64,000 bases of DNA from Geodermatophilus aquaeductus. Lineage in GTDB: Bacteria > Actinomycetota > Actinomycetes > Mycobacteriales > Geodermatophilaceae. Location: contig NZ_FXTJ01000012.1 in the NCBI RefSeq assembly GCF_900182545.1, positions 82,567 to 146,566 of the forward strand, given 5' to 3'. The notes below the pieces were generated by a model, which searched no databases, was not told where the DNA came from, and saw nothing but the letters and a program-made list of their open reading frames with translations. The first letter of the stretch is position 1, and each line of letters starts with the position of its first letter. The position numbers were made by a program, and so were the translations under genes. Positions 50,081 to 58,452 of the stretch are shown piece by piece.

Positions 50081-50644
50081 TCAGGGGCGGTAGCGCGTCT
50101 GGCCGTGCGGTCCGCCGAAGGCGAGGACCTTGTCCGGCGCGACCCGGTAGACCGGGGCGCCGCTCTCCGCGACACCGCCCTCCGCCACCCCGCCCTTGGT
50201 GGCGCCGCCGGAGGAGCTGACCTCGACGAACTCCTCGCCGCGGACCTCGAAGTGCCAGTCCTCGCCGTACTTCGCGTACCAGGCGGCGGCCAGGGCGGTG
50301 AGCGCGCCGGCGTCCGTCACGCGGACCGCCGTCCCCTCGACGACGACGTCGGTCCCCGAGAACCAGCCCTGCGCGCCCGTGCTGCCGGTGGTCACGGCCA
50401 CGTGCGGGTTGGCGTCGAGGTTGCGCGCCTTCTGCTCGTCGGCGCCGGTGCAGAACGCGAACGCGCCCTCGTGCCAGACGCCCACGAGCGGCACGGCGTG
50501 GGGGCGGCCGTCGGTGCGGACGGTGACGATCCAGTAGAGCTGGGCGTCGGTGAGCAGGCGCTCGATCTCGGGCCACGGTGGCGGGGTGGCCGTGGCGTCG
50601 CCGTAGCGGGAGTCGATCTGTCCGGTCGTCATGCCAGTCGTCAT
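50081..50644 (-). CDS. PPOX-family flavin/F420 protein
   Basis: Split-barrel protein of 187 aa, of the pyridoxamine-phosphate-oxidase-like group. ERLLTDAQLYWIVTVRTDGRPHAVPLVGVWHEG and RNLDANPHVAVTTGS carry the cofactor contacts. The first codons repeat (Met-Thr-Thr-Gly twice), giving two possible ATG starts (50644, 50632). Residues 143-160 contain a short Gly/Ala/Glu repeat (KGGVAEGGVAESG). No partner gene. Whether it uses FMN or F420 is not decided. Confidence 0.88.
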   Translation of the reverse strand: MTTGMTTGQIDSRYGDATATPPPWPEIERLLTDAQLYWIVTVRTDGRPHAVPLVGVWHEGAFAFCTGADEQKARNLDANPHVAVTTGSTGAQGWFSGTDVVVEGTAVRVTDAGALTALAAAWYAKYGEDWHFEVRGEEFVEVSSSGGATKGGVAEGGVAESGAPVYRVAPDKVLAFGGPHGQTRYRP

Positions 50645-50702
50645 GAGAGGTCCGACCCCCCGTCGCGGCGGGAGTCATCGGCGTCCGGGCCGACCCGCCG
50701 GC

Positions 50703-51275
50703 TCACCCCGCGACGGGCCCGGTGCAGGCGAAGAGGAACGCGGGCGGCACGTTCCACGGCGTCACGCGGGTGCGGACGCCGGCGAACCGGCGGCGCAGCT
50801 CCCCGAGCACCAGCGGCGAGTACTGGATGACCAGCGCGGTCCCGCCGGGGCGCAGCGCCCGCGGCAGCTGGTCGAGCAGCCGGCGGCGCAGCCCGGCCTC
50901 CAGCGAGGTGAACGGCAGCATCGAGACGACGACGTCGGCGCGCTCGCCGTCGAGGTGCGCCGCGAGGTCCTCCGCGGAGTCGCAGACCACCTGCAGCCGG
51001 GGGTCGGGGAGCCGCTCGGTCAGCCGCCGCGCGAGCTGCGGATCGATCTCCACGGCGACCAGCCGGGCGTCGTCGCCGAGCCGCAGCAGGATCTCCCGGG
51101 TGGCCACGCCGGTGCCCGCGCCGAGTTCGACGACCAGGTCGGCGGAGGGGACGTCGGCCAGGTCGAGCATCGCCCGGACCGCGATGCGGGAGGTGGGCAG
51201 CACGGCCCCGACCTGGCGCGGGTTGCCGACGAACGCGCGCAGCAGCCGCAGTCCGTCGGGCAGGGTCCGGGACAC
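50703..51275 (-). CDS. PmtA-like class I SAM-dependent methyltransferase
   Basis: Methyltransferase of 190 aa. The N-terminal FVGNPRQVGAVLPTSRIAVR and motif I VVELGAGTGVATREIL are typical of bacterial phospholipid N-methyltransferase-like and rRNA-adenine-dimethylase-related proteins; VEIDPQLARRL and LPFTSLEAGLRRRLL complete the fold. A phosphatidylethanolamine substrate is possible but not shown. It lies 9 nt downstream of the monoacylglycerol-lipase-like gene on the same strand, so the two form a lipid-related operon. Confidence 0.88.
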   Translation of the reverse strand: MSRTLPDGLRLLRAFVGNPRQVGAVLPTSRIAVRAMLDLADVPSADLVVELGAGTGVATREILLRLGDDARLVAVEIDPQLARRLTERLPDPRLQVVCDSAEDLAAHLDGERADVVVSMLPFTSLEAGLRRRLLDQLPRALRPGGTALVIQYSPLVLGELRRRFAGVRTRVTPWNVPPAFLFACTGPVAG

Positions 51276-51284
51276 GGGTCCGCC

Positions 51285-52136
51285 CTAGCCGGCCGTGCGG
51301 TGCGCCGTGGTGTGGGCCTCGAGCCAGGCGACGACGTCGTCGAGGACGAGGTCCTTCTCCGGCTCGTTGTGGGGCTCGTGGAACAGGCCGTCCCAGATGC
51401 GCACGGTGAGGTCCTCGCACCCCGCGTGCTGCCGGACGACCTCGCTGGCCGACGGCGGCATGAGCCGGTCGTCGCCGCCGTGCAGCACCAGCAGCGGCAG
51501 GCGCAGGCCGCGCAGCCGGGCCGGCATGCCCGCGGCACCGAGCATGAGCTCGGTCCCGGTGCGGGCGACCATCCTGCCGTCGTGGTTGAGCGGGTCGGCC
51601 CGGTAGGCGGCGACCACCTCGGGGTCGCGGCTGATCGTCTCGGCGTCGAGGGTGAGCACGCCCAGGTCGGGGGCGAGGCGGGACAGCACCGGCGCGACCA
51701 CCCGCTGCACCGGGTTGGCGGTGCTGGTGTCCAGCGCCGGTGCCGAGACCACGCCGCCGGCCACCCGCTCGTGCGGTTCGCCGGTGAGGTACTGCAGGGC
51801 GACCAGCCCGCCGAGGCTGTGGCCGTAGACGAACAGCGGGACGCCGGGGTGCCGGTCGGCGGCCGCGCGGGCGGTCTGCGCGACGCCCTCGACGGCGGCG
51901 GCGAGGCTGCCGATGTTGCCGCGCCGCCCGGGCGAGCGGCCGTGTCCCGGGTGGTCGGGGGCGTAGGAGGCGTACCCGGCGGCGCCGAGCCGCTCGGCGA
52001 CGTGCGCGTACCGGCCGCCGTGCTCGTGCACACCGTGGACGAGGACGACGACGCCGACCGGGTCGGGCACCGCCCAGCCCTGCCAGTACTGCCCCGAGGG
52101 CAGCGTGCCCTGGCCGTGCCGCACCGCTGTGGTCAC
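51285..52136 (-). CDS. Monoacylglycerol-lipase-like alpha/beta hydrolase
   Basis: Serine hydrolase of 283 aa. VHGVHEHGGRYAHVAERL, YGHSLGGLVAL (nucleophile Ser near residue 104), HGGDDRLMPPSAS (acid) and DGLFHEPHNEPEKD (catalytic His) follow the monoglyceride-lipase family closely. It releases fatty acid from monoacylglycerol and related esters. GGGAGG precedes the GTG start. It leads an operon with the PmtA-like methyltransferase and diverges from the carboxylesterase gene. Confidence 0.92.
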   Translation of the reverse strand: MTTAVRHGQGTLPSGQYWQGWAVPDPVGVVVLVHGVHEHGGRYAHVAERLGAAGYASYAPDHPGHGRSPGRRGNIGSLAAAVEGVAQTARAAADRHPGVPLFVYGHSLGGLVALQYLTGEPHERVAGGVVSAPALDTSTANPVQRVVAPVLSRLAPDLGVLTLDAETISRDPEVVAAYRADPLNHDGRMVARTGTELMLGAAGMPARLRGLRLPLLVLHGGDDRLMPPSASEVVRQHAGCEDLTVRIWDGLFHEPHNEPEKDLVLDDVVAWLEAHTTAHRTAG

Positions 52137-52264
52137 GCGACCTCCCGCTCGATCCGACGCCGGACGGACCGTAGCCCGCGCACGCCCGCGGTGGGCGGCC
52201 ACCTCCGGGATACGGTCCGTCCGGTGACCACCTCTCGCTCCGCCGCGGTCGGGAGCCGCGCGGC

Positions 52265-53578
52265 ATGACGCAGCAGGCCACCGAGCCCCGCTTCGCCGCA
52301 CCTGCGGGGACGTTCACCGGCTGGCGCTCCGACGGCGTCGTGCGGGCCACCGGCATCCGCTACGCGCGGGCGGAGAGGTTCGCCCCGCCGCTGCCCGAGC
52401 CGCCGGCCGACGGCGTCGTCGCGGTGACCTCGTGGGCGCCGGCGTGCCCGCAGCCGCCGGCGCCGGAGCTCGAGGAGATGGTCGCCGACCCGATGGGCGA
52501 GCTCGTCGCCGACGAGGACTGCCTGCGGCTGTCGGTGACCGTCCCCGAGGGCGCGGGCCCCGGCGACCGGCTGCCCGTGATGGTGTGGGTGCACGGCGGC
52601 TCGTACGTCAGCGGCGCCGGCGACGCCCCGGCCTACGACCCCGCCGCGCTGGTGCGCGAGCAGCGGGTGGTCGTCGTCGCCGTGACCTACCGGCTCGGCG
52701 TGCTCGGGTTCCTCGGCGGCGGGGACCGGCCGGCCAACCTCGGCCTGCTCGACCTGCTGCAGGCGCTGCGCTGGGTGCGGGACAACGTCGCGGCCTTCGG
52801 CGGGGACCCGGGCACCGTGACGCTGTTCGGGGAGTCCGCCGGCGGCGACGCGATCGCGCACCTCATGGCCGCCGACGGCGCCCGCGGGCTGTTCCGCCGC
52901 GCCATCGTGTCCAGCGCGCCGCTGGGGCTCTCCCGCGGCCGCGCGCGGATGAGCGCCGCCATGGCCGAGGAGGCGCAGACCCTGGACGCGGCGGCGCCGG
53001 TCGAGGACGTGGTCGACGCCCAGGCGCGGGTGGCGGCCCGGGCGCGGCGCCACGGCCTGAACGCCGCCATGCCCTTCGGCACGCAGTACGGCTTCCCGCC
53101 GCTGCCGGCCGAGGACGACCTCGCCGCCGCCTGGGCGCGGACCGCTCCGGAGGTCGACCTGCTCGTGGGCACCAACAGCCGCGAGGTCGCGCTGTTCGTC
53201 GCGCTGCTGCCGCCCGCCGCGCGGCTGGCCCGCGTCCCCGTCGCCGGCCGGGTCCTGGTCGAGCCGCTGGTGCGCCTGCTCACCCGCCGCATCTACGCCC
53301 GCGACGCCGAGCGGTTCGCCCGCCGGCACCGGGCGGCCGGCGGCCGGGCGGAGCACTACGTGCTCTCCTTGGGCACCGACGCCCTCACCGGCGCGCACGC
53401 CATCGACCTGCCGCTGCTGTTCCCGCACCGCGCCACCTGGGAGACCTCGCCGCTGCTGGCCGGCATCCCCTGGGACGACGTCGTCGCGGCCGGCCGGGAG
53501 GTCCGCCGGGTGTGGGCCGGGTTCGCGCGCACCGGCGAGGCCGCCCCGGCGCCGTCCGTGCGGATCAGCGGGGGCTGA
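52265..53578 (+). CDS. Carboxylesterase family (type B) protein
   Basis: Type-B carboxylesterase-fold protein of 437 aa, somewhat shorter than the usual 500. The signatures are EDCLRLSVTVPEG, VHGGSYVSG (oxyanion hole), VTYRLGVLGFL, and LFGESAGGDAIAHLM with the nucleophile Ser near residue 199. The Glu and His of the triad are expected in the second half; EVALFVALLP and GAHAIDLPLLF are candidate segments. Cytosolic, no signal peptide. ATG with GGGAG upstream. Substrate unknown. Confidence 0.9.
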   Translation: MTQQATEPRFAAPAGTFTGWRSDGVVRATGIRYARAERFAPPLPEPPADGVVAVTSWAPACPQPPAPELEEMVADPMGELVADEDCLRLSVTVPEGAGPGDRLPVMVWVHGGSYVSGAGDAPAYDPAALVREQRVVVVAVTYRLGVLGFLGGGDRPANLGLLDLLQALRWVRDNVAAFGGDPGTVTLFGESAGGDAIAHLMAADGARGLFRRAIVSSAPLGLSRGRARMSAAMAEEAQTLDAAAPVEDVVDAQARVAARARRHGLNAAMPFGTQYGFPPLPAEDDLAAAWARTAPEVDLLVGTNSREVALFVALLPPAARLARVPVAGRVLVEPLVRLLTRRIYARDAERFARRHRAAGGRAEHYVLSLGTDALTGAHAIDLPLLFPHRATWETSPLLAGIPWDDVVAAGREVRRVWAGFARTGEAAPAPSVRISGG

Positions 53579-53581
53579 CCG

Positions 53582-53992
53582 TCACGGGACGACCGGCTCG
53601 ACGTCGCGCGTGCAGAACATGCACACCGACGCGTCCACCGGGATGAAGCTCTTGCAGTGGTCGCACTCCCGGTTGCCCTGGGCGCCGGCGGTCTCCCGGC
53701 CGGTGGCCCGCCGGATGGCCTGCACCAGGAACATGATCGTCACCGCGAGCAGCAGGAACGACACGAACGCGGTGAGGAACGACCCGTAGCGGATCTGCGA
53801 GCCGTTGACGGTGAGCACCAGGGCGTCGAAGTCGGGCTGGCCGAACACCGCCGCCACCAGCGGCAGGATCACGTCGCCGACCAGCGACTCGACCACCGTG
53901 GCGAAGGCCGCCCCGATGGCCAGGCCGACGGCGAGGTCGACCAGGCTGCCGCTGAAGGCGAAGTTCCGGAAGCTGGTCAGCAGTCCGCGCAC
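53582..53992 (-). CDS. mscL: Large-conductance mechanosensitive channel MscL with C-terminal zinc ribbon
   Basis: Membrane safety valve of 136 aa that opens on hypo-osmotic shock. NFAFSGSLVDLAVGLAIGAAF is the N-terminal helix and TM1, VVESLVGDVILPLVAAVFG follows, and FVSFLLLAVTIMFLVQAI is TM2. Beyond TM2 the usual cytoplasmic helix bundle is replaced by a CxxC-x12-CxxC zinc ribbon (ECDHCKSFIPV and SVCMFCTRD). GTG start. The ribbon may stabilise the pentamer or bind a partner. It converges with the carboxylesterase gene (3-nt gap). Confidence 0.92.
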   Translation of the reverse strand: MRGLLTSFRNFAFSGSLVDLAVGLAIGAAFATVVESLVGDVILPLVAAVFGQPDFDALVLTVNGSQIRYGSFLTAFVSFLLLAVTIMFLVQAIRRATGRETAGAQGNRECDHCKSFIPVDASVCMFCTRDVEPVVP

Positions 53993-54041
53993 GGTCCCTC
54001 CCCGTCCGATCCGACGGCGGCAGCGTAGGGCCGCGCGGGCC

Positions 54042-54563
54042 TCAGCGCGGCTCGGCGGGGGTGTCCCGCGGGCCGGGGCCGAGGTCGCGCTGCAGCCACG
54101 CGACGTCGTGCCAGGCGCCGTCCTTGAAGCCGACCCGGCGGTAGGTGCCGGCCGGCTCGAAGCCCAGGGCCCGGTGCAGGCCGAGGCTGGCCTCGTTGGG
54201 CAGCGCGACGGCGGCCAGCGCCACCCGGTACCCGCGCGCGGCGAGCCGCTCGAACAGCGCCTCGTACAGCGCCCGGCCGGCACCGGTGCGCCGCCGGCCG
54301 GGCTCGAGGTAGACGCTCACCGCGCACGACCAGCGATAGGCCTCGCGGGACATGAACGGCCCGCCGTAGGCGAAGCCGCGCACCGTCCCGCCGTCGTCGA
54401 GGACGAGCCACGCGTGCCGCTCCTGGGCGGCGGCGATCCGGCGGGCCATCTCCCCGGCCGTCGGCGGGTCGGTCTCGAAGGAGACGGCGCTGCCGGTGAC
54501 GTAGGGGGCGTAGACGTCGCGGCAGGCGGCGGCGTCGTCGGGGGTGGCGTCGCGGACGAGCAC
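54042..54563 (-). CDS. Phosphinothricin-type GNAT N-acetyltransferase
   Basis: Acetyltransferase of 173 aa. SVYLEPGRRRTGAGRALYEALF is the acetyl-CoA loop, and ASLGLHRALGFEPAGTYRRVGFKDGAWHDVAWLQRDL is the characteristic C-terminal half of the phosphinothricin/methionine-sulfoximine acetyltransferase group. VTGSAVSFETDPPT near the start is also typical. It may detoxify amino-acid analogues. GTG at 54563 is preceded by TACGGT with 7 nt between. Downstream of the diguanylate cyclase gene on the same strand, but independent. Confidence 0.9.
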   Translation of the reverse strand: MLVRDATPDDAAACRDVYAPYVTGSAVSFETDPPTAGEMARRIAAAQERHAWLVLDDGGTVRGFAYGGPFMSREAYRWSCAVSVYLEPGRRRTGAGRALYEALFERLAARGYRVALAAVALPNEASLGLHRALGFEPAGTYRRVGFKDGAWHDVAWLQRDLGPGPRDTPAEPR

Positions 54564-54577
54564 CCGGCCGACCGTAG

Positions 54578-56224
54578 TCAGACGAGCACCGGTGTCCCGA
54601 GGTCCGCCGTCCACAGCACCGGCTCGCCGCGGCGGCCCTGCTTCGACAGGTACATCGCCTGGTCGGCCCGCTTGGTCAGCGCCGCGCCGTCGAGTCCCGG
54701 CTCGCCGACCGCCACGCCGAGGCTGGCCCGCAGCCGCACGGCGCCGGCGGAGATCTCGGCCGGCACCGACAGCGCCGCCCGGATCCGGGCGCCGAGCGCG
54801 GCGGCGGCGTCGGGGCCGTCGACGCCGCGGCTGACCACGAGGAACTCGTCGCCGCCGAGGCGGCCGACGATGTCGTCCCTGCGCAGCACGCTCGCCAGGC
54901 GGTGCGCCGTGGTCACCAGCAGCTCGTCGCCGGCGTCGTGGCCGAGGGTGTCGTTGACCGGCTTGAACTCGTCGAGGTCGACGAAGACCACCGCGGTCGG
55001 CCGCCCGCCCGGCTCGGCGAGCGCGGCCTCCAGCACCGCCATGGTCGAGGCGCGGTTGTGGCAGCCGGTGAGCGGGTCGAAGGTCGCCTTGGCGGTGAGC
55101 TCCTCGCGCATGCGGGCGCTGTCGGTGACGTCGGAGACGCAGACCAGCGCGCCCGGGGCGCCCTCGCGGTCGCCGAGGGCCACCACGCTGACCGCGCACA
55201 CCCGCGCCTCGCCGGCGGGGGTGCCGATCCCGACCTCGAGCGTGGCGTCCTCGCCGACGTCGAGCGCCCGGGACAGCGCCGTCTCCAGCGCTCCGCGGCC
55301 CGCCTCGTCGACGACGCCGGCGAGGTCGTCCCACCCCTCGACGGCGGGCACACCGAGCAGCACCGGCAGCCGCGAGTTGACGTGCACGACCGCGCGGTCG
55401 GCGGCGAGCTGCAGGATGCCCTGCGGCAGTGCCTCGGTCAGCCGGCGCAGCAGGCGCTCCTGCTGGCGCAGCGCCTCGTGCGCGGCCATCTCGTCGGAGA
55501 CGTCGCTCATCTGCGTGACGACGACGGCGTCGGCCGGGTCGTCGGCGGGCACGTACTGGTTCTCCAGCTCCAGCCACGCCCACGAGCCGTCGGACCGGCG
55601 GTGCCGCAGCCGGACCCGCTGGGACTCCTGCCGGGAGAGCAGATCCAGCCAGTTGGCGATCGCGCGCTCCTGGTCGTCGGGGTGGACGAACTCCGAGGAG
55701 CGCTGGCCGACCATCTCCGCGGCCGTCCAGCCCAGCATCCGGGTGGCGCGCTCGTCGATCTCGGTGATGACCGCGAGCGAGGTCTTGCGGACGGTCGCCG
55801 TGCGCGGCCGCCGGGACACCTCCAGGCCGGACAGGGACGCCGGCCCGCGGTCGGCGGAGGCGGCGTCGAGGACCTCGAGGGCGCCGACGAACACGCCGTG
55901 CGCCTCGCGGAGGTCGACGAAGGTCAGCGACAGCGGCACCCCCGGCTCGCGGCGGCCGTGCACCGTGGCCAGGCCGACGCCGTGGGTGCGGGCGCGCTCC
56001 CAGGCGGTGATGACGGTCATGGCGTCGGCGGGCAGGACGGCCTCGAGGAAGGTCGCGCGGTCGGCCGGCAGCGGCATGACCCGCTCCGGCGGGACGCCGA
56101 CCGAGGCCGGCATCGGGACGAGCACGCCGTCGGTGGCGATCGCGGCCAGCACGGCGTCGGGCAGGCGCAGCAGCGAGGACAGGACGTCCGCGCGCTCGGC
56201 CGGCGTTCTCGGGGTGGCGGTCAC
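54578..56224 (-). CDS. PAS-GGDEF diguanylate cyclase
   Basis: Makes cyclic di-GMP. The 548 residues hold two or three sensor segments (PAS-like at about 1-120, 135-260 with MLGWTAAEMVGQRSSEFVHP, and 265-370) and a C-terminal GGDEF domain (about 380-540). The active site GRLGGDEFLVV is intact, and the inhibitory I-site RxxD (RRDD) stands five residues before it, so product feedback is expected. No EAL domain, no transmembrane segment. It diverges from the GAF-ANTAR gene across 181 bp, and could be part of the same signalling neighbourhood. Confidence 0.93.
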   Translation of the reverse strand: MTATPRTPAERADVLSSLLRLPDAVLAAIATDGVLVPMPASVGVPPERVMPLPADRATFLEAVLPADAMTVITAWERARTHGVGLATVHGRREPGVPLSLTFVDLREAHGVFVGALEVLDAASADRGPASLSGLEVSRRPRTATVRKTSLAVITEIDERATRMLGWTAAEMVGQRSSEFVHPDDQERAIANWLDLLSRQESQRVRLRHRRSDGSWAWLELENQYVPADDPADAVVVTQMSDVSDEMAAHEALRQQERLLRRLTEALPQGILQLAADRAVVHVNSRLPVLLGVPAVEGWDDLAGVVDEAGRGALETALSRALDVGEDATLEVGIGTPAGEARVCAVSVVALGDREGAPGALVCVSDVTDSARMREELTAKATFDPLTGCHNRASTMAVLEAALAEPGGRPTAVVFVDLDEFKPVNDTLGHDAGDELLVTTAHRLASVLRRDDIVGRLGGDEFLVVSRGVDGPDAAAALGARIRAALSVPAEISAGAVRLRASLGVAVGEPGLDGAALTKRADQAMYLSKQGRRGEPVLWTADLGTPVLV

Positions 56225-56405
56225 CTCGGGCGGATCGGCAGGACACGCGCGGTCCTTGAGCCTCCGGTGTGTGCCGACTCACTCTCCGGGGTCGGGCTTC
56301 GGCGCGTCGCCCGATCGGGTGGCACGATGTCAGGACGCTGCCCGACGTTCGAGACACGGGACGACGGCATGCCGACCCCGGGCTCCGCCCGCTGGAGGTG
56401 TCGCA

Positions 56406-57143
56406 GTGCGCTCTGCGGCCACGATCCCGTCCCTTCCCGCCGCCCGGTCCGACTCCGACCCGGGCGGGTGGCTGCTCGACGCCGCCCGGCGGTGGCACGC
56501 GGCCGGGGACGTCGCCGCGGCGGTGCGAGCCGTGGCCGCCGACCTCGCCGCCGCGCTGCCGGCGACCTGCAGCGTCGCGGTGACCCTGCTCGGGCCCGGG
56601 CGGGTCCCCCTCGAGCCGGCCGGCAGCGACGGGCCGGCCGCCGGGCTCGACGCCGTCCAGGTCCGCCTGGGCACCGGGCCGCTGGCCGGCGCGCTCGCGG
56701 GGACGCCGTCGGGGAGTGCCGACCTCGGCCGGGACCTGCGCTGGCCTGCGCTCGCGGCACCGGCCGCCGCCACGCGGGTGCGGCGGGCGACCTGCCTGCC
56801 GCTGGACACCGGTCGGGAGGTGGTCGGCGCGCTGTCGGTGTACGTCACCGGCTCCGGCGCGGGGCCCGACCGGGCGACCCTGCTCCCGGTGGCCGGGCAC
56901 GCGGCGCTCGCCCTGCGCACGCTGCAGCGGACGCAGCACCTGACCGTCGCCCTGGCCAGCCGCGACGTCATCGGCCAGGCCAAGGGAGTCCTCATGGAGC
57001 GCTACCGGATCACCGCCGACGCCGCGTTCGGCATCCTCGTCCGCGCCTCGCACGACGCCGGCCGCAAGGTCCGCGACGTTGCGGCGCTGGTCACCGAGAC
57101 CGGGGAGACACCCCCAGCCCACCCGCCGGACGGGGCCCGATGA
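56406..57143 (+). CDS. GAF-ANTAR antitermination regulator, second copy
   Basis: RNA-binding regulator of 245 aa and first gene of a four-gene operon. A GAF-like domain (about 35-175, LDAVQVRLGTGPLAGALAG) precedes an ANTAR domain (about 180-235: SRDVIGQAKGVLMERYRI, then AFGILVRASHDAGRKVRDVA). The ANTAR part is very like that of the 23523 protein; the GAF part is not. CTGGAGG is placed well before the GTG at 56406. Its stop overlaps the MEDS-STAS start (ATGA). The target leader RNA is unknown. Confidence 0.9.
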   Translation: MRSAATIPSLPAARSDSDPGGWLLDAARRWHAAGDVAAAVRAVAADLAAALPATCSVAVTLLGPGRVPLEPAGSDGPAAGLDAVQVRLGTGPLAGALAGTPSGSADLGRDLRWPALAAPAAATRVRRATCLPLDTGREVVGALSVYVTGSGAGPDRATLLPVAGHAALALRTLQRTQHLTVALASRDVIGQAKGVLMERYRITADAAFGILVRASHDAGRKVRDVAALVTETGETPPAHPPDGAR

Positions 57144-57940
57144 CCCGCGGCGGGCACGCCTTCGCCGTCCTCGACAGCGAGGAGGCGCACACCCAGGTCG
57201 TCGGCGACTTCGTCGCCGAGGGCGTACGGCGGGGCGAGTGCGTGCTGCTGGCCGGCCTCGAGGGGCGCGAGGAGCTGATCTGGGCCCGGCTGCGCCGCTC
57301 GGGCGTCGTCGGGCCGGGCTGGGAGCCCTCGGCGACGACGGCCGTGCGCCTCGTGCCCCCGGACCCCGGCCGGCTGGCGGCGGCGGTCACCGGCGCGCTG
57401 GCCGAGGGCTACGCCGGCGTCCGGTTCTCCGGGGCGATCACCACCCCCGGCGTCAACGCCTTCGAGGCCGCCGTCGCCCCGCTGGCCGCCGAGCACCCGT
57501 TCACCGTGCTCTGCCCCTACTTCCGCTCCCTGCTCGAACCCGGACAGCACGGGGAGCTCACCGCACTCCACGACACGGAGGTCGACGTGGCCCCGGTGTA
57601 CGACGACGGCGTCTTCCGGCTCACCCGCCGCGGCGAACTGCTGTGCCTCGCCGGCGAGCTGGACTCGGGCAACGCCGACGCGCTGCGCGCGGTCCTGCAC
57701 GCGACGCTGGCCGGCGGCGGCCGTCCCGCCTCCTGGGACGTCGCCGACCTGCGCTTCCTCGACGTCGGCGCCGCCGACTCGCTGGTGGCCGCTGCCGCCG
57801 GGCCGCCGGGGCTCACGCTGGTCGGCGCCTCCCGGCTGACCGCCCGGCTGGTCCGCCTGCTCGCCGACCGGCACCCCGACCGCACGGTCGACCTCGTCGA
57901 CGCGCCTCCCGACGAGGGTGCCGAGGGTGTTCTCCGGTGA
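57140..57940 (+). CDS. MEDS-STAS signalling protein
   Basis: Sensor/antagonist of 266 aa. The MEDS (DcmR-like) domain spans about residues 1-155: GGHAFAVLDSEEAHTQVV, EGVRRGECVLLAG, GYAGVRFSGAI and VLCPYFRSLL. A STAS domain follows (about 165-266; ELLCLAGELDSGNADAL and VADLRFLDVGAADSL). The residue that is normally a phosphorylated Ser or Thr after Phe-x-Asp is Val-Gly here, so RsbW-type phosphorylation is unlikely. It overlaps both neighbours, the ANTAR gene by 4 nt and the next gene by 23 nt. Confidence 0.87.
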   Translation: MTRGGHAFAVLDSEEAHTQVVGDFVAEGVRRGECVLLAGLEGREELIWARLRRSGVVGPGWEPSATTAVRLVPPDPGRLAAAVTGALAEGYAGVRFSGAITTPGVNAFEAAVAPLAAEHPFTVLCPYFRSLLEPGQHGELTALHDTEVDVAPVYDDGVFRLTRRGELLCLAGELDSGNADALRAVLHATLAGGGRPASWDVADLRFLDVGAADSLVAAAAGPPGLTLVGASRLTARLVRLLADRHPDRTVDLVDAPPDEGAEGVLR

Positions 57941-58385
57941 CCGGCGCGGGCCGGCGGCGGGCTCGCCGGTGGTGGCCCACGCCGCCGACGACGGCGTGCT
58001 GGTGGCCGACCGCGTGCTCGACCCGCGCGAGAGCGCGGAGAACCGGCGCTGGTGGCACGCCTGCCTGACCGCGGCCGGGCTGGAGCGGACCCGCCGCGAG
58101 GAACTGGTGCTCGTGCTGCACGAGGCCGTCGGCACCGTGGCGGTCCTGGACGGCGGACCGGCCGGCGTGCGGGTGCGCATCACCCGCGAGGGCACCGAGG
58201 TGACCGGCGAGGTGCACGCCCGCGGCGGGTGCCCGCCGCTGCCGCCGCACGCGGTGCCCCCCGACCGCCGGCTGCTGATGCTGTGGCTGGCCGAGAAGGT
58301 CTCCCCCGCGGTCACCCTCACCGTGGTGCGGGCGGGGACGGGGAGCTGCGTCGTCGTCCGGGCCCTGGACCCCGACCGCGCCTGA
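57918..58385 (+). CDS. RsbW-like HATPase-fold protein, degenerate
   Basis: Protein of 155 aa resembling the ATP-binding fold of anti-sigma kinases. RRWWHACLTAAGLERTRREELVLVLHEAVGTVAVLDGG corresponds to helix one and the N-box, but the conserved Asn that binds Mg-ATP is replaced (EAVGTVAV where EAVTNAV is usual). The following segment, ARGGCPPLPP, lacks the DxGxG box. It therefore probably cannot phosphorylate a partner and may act only by binding. GTG start inside the MEDS-STAS gene (23-nt overlap); a GTG three codons later is an alternative. Confidence 0.78.
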   Translation: MPRVFSGDRRGPAAGSPVVAHAADDGVLVADRVLDPRESAENRRWWHACLTAAGLERTRREELVLVLHEAVGTVAVLDGGPAGVRVRITREGTEVTGEVHARGGCPPLPPHAVPPDRRLLMLWLAEKVSPAVTLTVVRAGTGSCVVVRALDPDRA

Positions 58386-58452
58386 GCCCCGGACCGGCGT
58401 GTCGCGCACCCCGCTGACGGGCACCTCGTTGCCCACGGGGGGTGGTCGAGCG

